6,149 nucleotides of DNA, taken from Acidobacteriota bacterium. Lineage in GTDB: Bacteria; Acidobacteriota; Blastocatellia; Pyrinomonadales; Pyrinomonadaceae. A program made the translations under genes and the position numbers. The stretch spans positions 1 through 6,149 of the forward strand of contig JAKOSS010000216.1 of the NCBI GenBank assembly GCA_029777145.1. Direction: 5' to 3'. The number at the start of each line of letters is the position of its first letter. Position 1 is the stretch's first letter. Shown one piece after another: positions 1-4,263 of the stretch. The notes under the pieces are model-generated. The model saw only the letters and a list, made by a program, of their open reading frames with translations. It did not search any database and was not told where the DNA came from.

Positions 1-820
1 CGCCGCCGAAGCGGTCGAGTACGCGCTGAATTCGCTTGACGCGCTCGGCACGGAGATCAACAACCTCGGTCCGGACAGGCCCGAGATTCTGACGGTCGTC
101 GGGTATTTCAACGAAGCGCCGGGCGAGTCGGCCATTTCCGAAGCTCTCGCCGACGCCCTTTCGATCTACGATCTCGGCATGGAGTCGGCGTCGTACGCGG
201 GGATTCGCGAGGTCGAGAACGAAGACTGGCTTTCGGAGTGGAAAAAGCACTGGAAGCCGACCGAGTCCGGCCGTTTTGTGATCGCGCCGACGTGGGAAAA
301 AGTCGACGATTCGGAAAAGATCGTGATCCGGATCGAGCCGTCGATGGCGTTTGGAACCGGAACCCATGAAACGACGCGGCTGTGCCTGAAGGCGATCGAG
401 GAAAACTACCGCGCCGGCGAATCGTTCTTCGACGTCGGTACCGGAACCGGGATCCTCGCGATCGCGGTCGCGAAACTCAACGAAGGTCACGTCGCGATCC
501 TCGCCTGCGACACCGACGCCGATTCGATCACCATCGCGCACGAAAACGCGGAATTGAACGAGACCCCGGAAATCGAATACTACGTTGGGTCGATCGCGGA
601 CGACTCGCCCGAATTCGACGTCGTTTGCGCGAACGTCACGCTAGACGTCATCGTCCCGCTCCTTCCATTGCTGATCGCCAAATCGCGGCGAATGCTGATC
701 CTCTCGGGAATTCTCGGCGAACAGGAATCCGCGATCCGCGAAGCGCTCGCCGGATTCGGAATCACCTCACCTGAAGTTGAAAAAATGGGTGAATGGATCA
801 GCGCAAAAATTCAAAAGTGA
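1..820 (+). CDS. prmA: Ribosomal protein L11 methyltransferase PrmA (5'-partial)
   Basis: PrmA is the cytoplasmic SAM-dependent enzyme that methylates amino groups of ribosomal protein L11. The reading frame is open from base 2 to a TGA at 818-820, giving 272 visible residues; E. coli PrmA has about 293, so roughly 20-40 N-terminal residues lie off the left edge. The ATG at 179 is internal, because recognisable PrmA sequence continues upstream of it. Seen in order: the N-terminal substrate-recognition domain (visible residues 1 to ~100), the family's EDWLSEWKKHWKP segment (74-86), MAFGTGTHETT (115-125), the SAM-binding glycine loop FDVGTGTG (143-150), the acidic ACDTDADS strand (168-175), and ANVTLDVI (210-217), the position of the family's usual ANI/ANL active-site segment. 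The C-terminus MGEWISAKIQK is normal for the family, but its last Gln-Lys-stop is made from the first units of an A/T-rich repeat. It converges on the - strand operon. Confidence 0.97.
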   Translation, partial: AAEAVEYALNSLDALGTEINNLGPDRPEILTVVGYFNEAPGESAISEALADALSIYDLGMESASYAGIREVENEDWLSEWKKHWKPTESGRFVIAPTWEKVDDSEKIVIRIEPSMAFGTGTHETTRLCLKAIEENYRAGESFFDVGTGTGILAIAVAKLNEGHVAILACDTDADSITIAHENAELNETPEIEYYVGSIADDSPEFDVVCANVTLDVIVPLLPLLIAKSRRMLILSGILGEQESAIREALAGFGITSPEVEKMGEWISAKIQK

Positions 821-925
821 AAAGTAAAAAGTCAAAAAGATTCAAGATGTTTCAGAGGAGAAATTTGAACCTTGAATTTTGAATTTTCTCTTTTTTTCTT
901 TTTACTTTTTACTTTTTACTTTTGA
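811..925. repeat. A/T-rich heptamer inverted repeat between convergent genes
   Basis: The left arm (811-839) is a run of TNAAAAG-type heptamers: TCAAAAG, TGAAAAG, TAAAAAG, then TCAAAAAG. The right arm is three perfect tandem CTTTTTA units (898-904, 905-911, 912-918) plus a degenerate CTTTTGA (919-925), which is the same unit on the other strand. Bases 811-840 can pair with 896-925 with only about four mismatches. The middle carries further nested pairs (TTCAA 841-845 with TTGAA 865-869; TTTC 850-853 with GAAA 860-863; TTCAAG 841-846 with CTTGAA 871-876) and a small direct repeat TTGAATT at 872-885. The arms run into both flanking genes and encode the last codons of each. The composition contrasts sharply with the GC-rich genes on both sides. 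This is also the only intergenic DNA in the window. Confidence 0.85.
834..897. terminator. Possible bidirectional terminator
   Basis: Two genes converge here, so both transcripts must end near this point. A central stem (about 837-846 with 871-880, or alternatively 841-863 folded on itself) is followed by T-runs on each strand: 884-887 and 891-897 for + transcripts, and the complement of the A-runs at 834-838 and 826-830 for - transcripts. The stem is A/T-rich and weak rather than a classic GC-rich hairpin, so termination is inferred mainly from position. Confidence 0.35.
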
Positions 926-2916
926 CTCGGTTTTTCAGGTTTCACCGCGGGGACGATGTCGCCGTCGTCGGTGATCGTCACGGACGGCTGGCGCGGCTTC
1001 GGTTTGCGGCCGCCGCCCATGCGCAATGCCGGCGGGACCTTCGGCGAACCGATGGTCTTGATCGTCTCGAGCGCCTGGTTCCGTTTGAGGATCGCGCCGC
1101 CGCGGCCGGCGATCCAGAGGTTGATCCCGCCGAGATAGACGACCGCCTGTAGCACGTTGCTCGTCACGTTCAATTGCGTTTCCCAGGTCCGGCCGCCGTC
1201 CTCGCTCCTGAGAACCGTCCCGAGTTCGCCGACGGCGATCGCCGCATTCTTGCCGTATGCCGCGACCGCGAACAGGTTGTTTTGCGACGGTGATTCCTGA
1301 TCGGCCCACGATTCGCCGCCGTCCTCGGTCCGCACGATCGTTCCGTTCGTTCCGACCGCGTATCCCGATTTGTCGTCGTAAAACGACACAGCGTAAAGGT
1401 TCTCACGAAGATTCGCGGCGACGCGGCGCCATGTTTTTCCGGCGTCGACGCTAATCAGTATCGTTCCCTTGTCGCCCACCGCGACGACCCGATTCTCGTC
1501 GATGAACTTCACATCCTCGAGCCAGCTTTGGGTTCCCGATGCGACCGGCGTCCAATAGGCGCCGGCCTGTTCCGTCCGAAGGATCGTCCCGTTCGCGCCG
1601 ACCGCAACACCGAGCGACTCGTTCACAAAACTGACCCCGAGAAGATCTTCCGTGACCCCCGAAACGCCCGGTCCCCAACTCGCACCGCCGCTGATCGTGC
1701 GCAGCACGGTTCCGCCGTCGCCGACGATCCAGCCGCGTTCATCGGTGACGAAGCTGATCGAATTCAGGTTCGATTTGACGCCCGAGAACACCGGCAACCA
1801 CTCGCGTCCGGCGTCGTTCGTGATCAGGATCCGGCCGCGCGATCCGACGGCGACGCCGAGATCTTCATTGAAGAAGACGAGATCGTTGACGTCGTCGCGG
1901 CCGCCGCCCGAGAGTCGCTGCCACGAGATCCCGCTGTCGTCGGTGCGGACGATCAGCCCGTTCTCGCCGACGGCCCAACCGGTGAACCTGTCGGCGAAAC
2001 ACATCGACGTCAGCTTCGGATTCGTGCGGATATTGAACGGGATCCAGGTGGTTCCGCCGTCGCCGGTGAGCCAGATCAGCCCGTTGGCGTCGGTCACCGA
2101 GCCGTTCTTGTCGTCGGCAAACGCGACCGCAAGAAACTCAGGCTGGCTGAAGACTTTCGATCGCGACCACGTCGCGCCGAGATCGGAGCTGACGGCGATG
2201 CAGCCGCCGGCGCCGGCCGCAACAAGCGATTGCGACGAGACAAAGACCGTCGAATTGATCGCAACGCCGCCGCACGGTTCGGATCTCTTCCAGGTGACTC
2301 CGCCGTCGTTCGTGATCAACGCAATGCCGTTTCTTCCGGTGGCGACCGCCAAAGACGCATCTCGCGCTGAGATCGCCGTCAGATGTTCCGTTGTCCCCGC
2401 ATCCTGACTTGTCCACGTCATTCCGCCGTCGGTCGATCTCATGATCCGGCCGTATGTCCCGACGGCCCAACCGGTCGCAAATCCGTCACCGGCGAACGTT
2501 ACGCCGGCAAGATGATCGCGGACGTCCGTTTTGACCGGCTGCCATTCTTTTCCGCCGTTTTCGCTGGAAATGATCGTGCCGCGGACACCGACGGCGATCG
2601 CGCGCCGGGCATCACGGACAAAGACGCCCGAGAGCGTCGTCTCGACCGGCGCCGCCGCACGTGACCAATTGAAGCCGCCGTTCTCGGTACGCAGTATCGT
2701 GCCGTCCGTCCCGACGGCGATCCCGACCTCTTTGTCGGGCGCGAACGCGATGCTGAGGAGAGTGTTCCCCTGCGGCCGCGGGTTCTGCCACGCCCAGCCT
2801 TGCGATCCGCGCAACTGCGCTCCGGCGATCTGCGTTCCGGCCGCGAATAGCAACAACAACGCCGCCAGACGGCGAAGGGCAGCAACAATATCGATCGAGT
2901 GCAAAATACCGATCAA
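916..2916 (-). CDS. Secreted YCF48/BNR-repeat beta-propeller protein, 14 units
   Basis: A 666-residue protein of unknown function. The start is TTG at 2916, overlapping the rnhA stop as TTGA with AAGGA just upstream; TTG at 2904 (four residues later) is a possible alternative, and no ATG lies near. A signal peptide covers residues 1-33. The rest is built from 14 units with the pattern VG-x2-GTILRT-x-D-x-G-x2-W, typical of YCF48/HCF136-like and Asp-box (BNR) repeats. Thirteen units keep both the Gly and the Trp of the Asp box; the fourteenth ends at GAILKR. Fourteen blades would suit two seven-bladed propellers. Residues ~611-666 form a Pro/Lys-rich tail with no sorting signal I recognise. YCF48 proteins of phototrophs help assemble photosystem II, but similar secreted proteins are common in non-phototrophs with no known role. 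A sialidase is unlikely: I see no catalytic-domain features beyond Asp boxes. It is the last gene of the operon. Confidence 0.85.
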   Translation of the reverse strand: MIGILHSIDIVAALRRLAALLLLFAAGTQIAGAQLRGSQGWAWQNPRPQGNTLLSIAFAPDKEVGIAVGTDGTILRTENGGFNWSRAAAPVETTLSGVFVRDARRAIAVGVRGTIISSENGGKEWQPVKTDVRDHLAGVTFAGDGFATGWAVGTYGRIMRSTDGGMTWTSQDAGTTEHLTAISARDASLAVATGRNGIALITNDGGVTWKRSEPCGGVAINSTVFVSSQSLVAAGAGGCIAVSSDLGATWSRSKVFSQPEFLAVAFADDKNGSVTDANGLIWLTGDGGTTWIPFNIRTNPKLTSMCFADRFTGWAVGENGLIVRTDDSGISWQRLSGGGRDDVNDLVFFNEDLGVAVGSRGRILITNDAGREWLPVFSGVKSNLNSISFVTDERGWIVGDGGTVLRTISGGASWGPGVSGVTEDLLGVSFVNESLGVAVGANGTILRTEQAGAYWTPVASGTQSWLEDVKFIDENRVVAVGDKGTILISVDAGKTWRRVAANLRENLYAVSFYDDKSGYAVGTNGTIVRTEDGGESWADQESPSQNNLFAVAAYGKNAAIAVGELGTVLRSEDGGRTWETQLNVTSNVLQAVVYLGGINLWIAGRGGAILKRNQALETIKTIGSPKVPPALRMGGGRKPKPRQPSVTITDDGDIVPAVKPEKPSQK
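1087..2790 (-). repeat. Fourteen 41-residue (123-base) propeller units within the YCF48-like gene
   Basis: The Gly that opens each GTILRT-like strand falls at residues 72, 113, 156, 197, 238, 279, 320, 361, 402, 443, 484, 525, 566 and 607. Twelve of the 13 intervals are exactly 41 residues; only the second is 43. The third position of the S/T-x-D-x-G-x2-W box is Asp in nine units, Asn in two, and Ser or Gln in units 9 and 10. The units are diverged in sequence, so this is a protein repeat and not a recent DNA satellite. Confidence 0.85.
2818..2916 (-). other. Sec signal peptide of the YCF48-like protein
   Basis: Residues 1-33 have a short n-region with two arginines (RR at 15-16), a hydrophobic core LAALLLLFAAG (17-27) and an Ala-Gly-Ala motif at 31-33 followed by Gln, which fits signal peptidase I cleavage after residue 33. 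There is no lipobox cysteine, so a soluble exported or periplasmic protein is more likely than a lipoprotein. Confidence 0.75.
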
Positions 2917-3371
2917 ATTTCCTTGACTCCGATATCGGCGACGAGCTCGTCGTAAAGATCCTCATCGACGCGGCCGAGTTCGGCGGTCTTCCGCGCCAGC
3001 GTGTCGACGATCTCCTGAATCTCATGCCCGGCGTGGCCTTTGACCCATTCCCACGCGATCTTGTGTTTGGACGCCGCGCGGTCGAGTTTCGCCCACCATT
3101 CGAGGTTCGTCTTCTTGCGAAAGTTGCCGAGCATCGTCTGCACGACGTACCGCGAATCGGTCAGGAGGCGAACGCGGCAAGGCTCCGTCAGTTTCGAGAG
3201 TCCGATCGCCGCGGCGGCGATCTCCGCCTGCTGGTTCGTGGCGTTGCCGAGATAGTCGCCGAACGCCCGCCAGTAGCCTTTGTAGCCAAGCGCGGCGACC
3301 GCCGCCGCACGCGTCGTTCCCCTTCCGTTCCCGAGCGACGAGCCGTCGCAAACGATCGTAACTTCCTTCAT
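2913..3371 (-). CDS. rnhA: Ribonuclease HI
   Basis: RNase HI is a Mg-dependent endonuclease that cuts the RNA strand of RNA:DNA hybrids, removing R-loops and primer RNA. The product has 152 residues, close to E. coli RnhA (155). The acidic catalytic set is complete: Asp9 (in CDGSS), Glu50 (in NQQAEI), Asp72 (in TDSRYV) and Asp123, with the assisting His113 in WEWVKGHAGH; the ten-residue His-Asp spacing matches E. coli. The stretch between DSRYV and the LDRAA helix is about 13 residues shorter than in E. coli, so most of the basic protrusion (handle) is missing, although RKK (85-87) remains. The ATG at 3371 overlaps the stop of the upstream membrane-protein gene as ATGA, and there is no strong Shine-Dalgarno sequence, so translational coupling is likely. 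Its TGA overlaps the next gene's TTG. Confidence 0.95.
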   Translation of the reverse strand: MKEVTIVCDGSSLGNGRGTTRAAAVAALGYKGYWRAFGDYLGNATNQQAEIAAAAIGLSKLTEPCRVRLLTDSRYVVQTMLGNFRKKTNLEWWAKLDRAASKHKIAWEWVKGHAGHEIQEIVDTLARKTAELGRVDEDLYDELVADIGVKEI

Positions 3372-3667
3372 TGATTCGACTCGATCCGTGTCTGGATCCT
3401 CCAGATGAAGCTGAAGACAATGCCGACAATCATACTATAAACAAGCACGATCGCGAGGTCGGCGAGGAGTCCTGAAACGACGACGCGCTCAAAGTATGGA
3501 TCGCCGCCCCATTCGTAGTAGGCGAACGGGAAACCGACAGTGTTGACGCGGTTTCGAAGCCGCGTTTCCGACTCGAGCGTGTAGGTCATCGCGGTGAAGA
3601 TCGCGAATGAAAGCGCCGCCGAAAGAAAGCCGACGACAAACGCCTTGTTGAATATCTTTCTCATCAT
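3368..3667 (-). CDS. Small two-helix membrane protein, unknown function
   Basis: I do not recognise this family. The frame stays open up to a TTG at 3718, but the better start is the ATG at 3667, which overlaps the HD-gene stop as ATGA; a second ATG follows at once (3664) and has slightly better spacing to a GGA upstream. The product is then 99 or 98 residues. Seen: a short basic N-terminus (MMRKIFNK), a first hydrophobic helix at ~9-31, a polar middle with charged and aromatic residues (LESETRLRNR, then FPFAYYEWGGDPYFER), a second hydrophobic helix at ~62-88, and a polar tail IQTRIESNQ. The N-terminus is basic and the loop lies between two helices, so a hairpin with both ends in the cytoplasm is plausible by the positive-inside rule, which would place the aromatic loop outside. 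It sits between the HD hydrolase and RNase HI genes, sharing four bases with each. Confidence 0.72.
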   Translation of the reverse strand: MMRKIFNKAFVVGFLSAALSFAIFTAMTYTLESETRLRNRVNTVGFPFAYYEWGGDPYFERVVVSGLLADLAIVLVYSMIVGIVFSFIWRIQTRIESNQ

Positions 3668-4251
3668 TTTCCGTCGGTTTCGAAGGCGAGCGTGATCTTT
3701 TCGGCGATGCGTTCCCAAACGATCGAACTGCCGTCGGCGATATACGCCGTCTTCGTCAGGATCTGCTCGCGCGTGACGCCGTTCTCGAGCCAGCTCTGGC
3801 GTCCGTTGTTGATGTTTTGGAGGATCGGCATGACGCGATCGACGGCGCGGGCGAACTTCGCTTCAGGCGAATCTCCGCCATCGAATTCGAGCCAAAGCGA
3901 TTCCAGTTCACCGGCGATCCCGTCCGGCAACAGCGCAAACAGATTCCGGATTCCGCGCAGTTCCGCTTCGCGCGCGGCGGCTCGGCCCGCGTCGTCGAAG
4001 AAGAAGACGTCGTCAGCCTCGATCTCGCCGAGATCGTGGATGAGGAGCATCTTGATCACCCTTTCGAGATCGATGCGTTCTTCGGCATGCTTCGCGAGGA
4101 TCGTCGCCAAAAGCGCGATCTGCCAGCTGTGCTCGGCCGAATTCTCGTAACGCTCGAGCCCGATCGGTTTCGTGCGCCGATGTACGGCCTTGAGCTTTTC
4201 GACCTCGACGATGAATTCGAAGCACCTTTCAATCTCTGTCGTTTGATCCAT
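3664..4251 (-). CDS. HD-domain phosphohydrolase, YfbR/HDDC2-like 5'-deoxynucleotidase
   Basis: The product (195 residues, about the size of E. coli YfbR at 199) is probably a cytoplasmic metal-dependent enzyme that removes phosphate from deoxynucleoside monophosphates. The HD-domain residues are all present: His41 (in NSAEHSW), His72-Asp73 with Glu76 and Asp81 (in IHDLGEIEADD), and the final metal ligand Asp138 (in ARAVDRVMPIL). These line up with YfbR His33, His68-Asp69, Glu72, Asp77 and Asp137, residues I recall for that enzyme. IHDLGEIEADD followed by FFFDD resembles the HDDC2-like branch (HD_3) more than YfbR itself. The ATG at 4251 lies three bases after the SbcC-like stop and has a good ribosome binding site. 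dNMP specificity is inferred from the family; some HD_3 members have no tested substrate. Confidence 0.85.
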   Translation of the reverse strand: MDQTTEIERCFEFIVEVEKLKAVHRRTKPIGLERYENSAEHSWQIALLATILAKHAEERIDLERVIKMLLIHDLGEIEADDVFFFDDAGRAAAREAELRGIRNLFALLPDGIAGELESLWLEFDGGDSPEAKFARAVDRVMPILQNINNGRQSWLENGVTREQILTKTAYIADGSSIVWERIAEKITLAFETDGK

Positions 4252-4263
4252 TTCCTATCCTTC
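4252..4263 (-). promoter_or_regulatory. Ribosome binding site of the HD gene, embedded in the end of the SbcC-like gene
   Basis: Read on the - strand the junction is GAAGGATAGGAAATG. GAAGGA (4258-4263) encodes the last two residues (Glu-Gly) of the SbcC-like protein and sits six bases from the HD gene's ATG, with the TAG stop in between. This fixes the HD start and argues for coupled translation. Confidence 0.7.

Noticed and set aside
179..181. ATG at 179 as the start of prmA
   Set aside because: The frame continues open to base 2 with sequence typical of the PrmA N-terminal domain, so this methionine is internal and the gene is cut by the window edge.
811..925. The heptamer repeats as a CRISPR array or insertion-sequence end
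   Set aside because: There are no unique spacers of regular length, no transposase and no target-site duplication; the units are contiguous heptamers arranged as an inverted repeat.
1528..2370. A 280-residue + strand reading frame antisense to the YCF48-like gene
   Set aside because: Its translation is Arg/Asp/Ala-rich with no recognisable motif. It is what the complement of a GC-rich gene with strong third-position bias produces, and the - strand frame has a signal peptide and 14 clear repeats.
1087..2790. The repeats as a sialidase (BNR) enzyme
   Set aside because: Asp boxes alone do not make a sialidase. I see no catalytic arginine triad or FRIP-type motif, and the VG-x2-GTILRT pattern is that of YCF48-like propellers.
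3668..3718. N-terminal extension of the membrane protein to a TTG at 3718
   Set aside because: The extra 17 residues lie wholly inside the HD gene and have no hydrophobic or conserved character; the ATG at 3667 forms the same ATGA overlap seen at the next junction.
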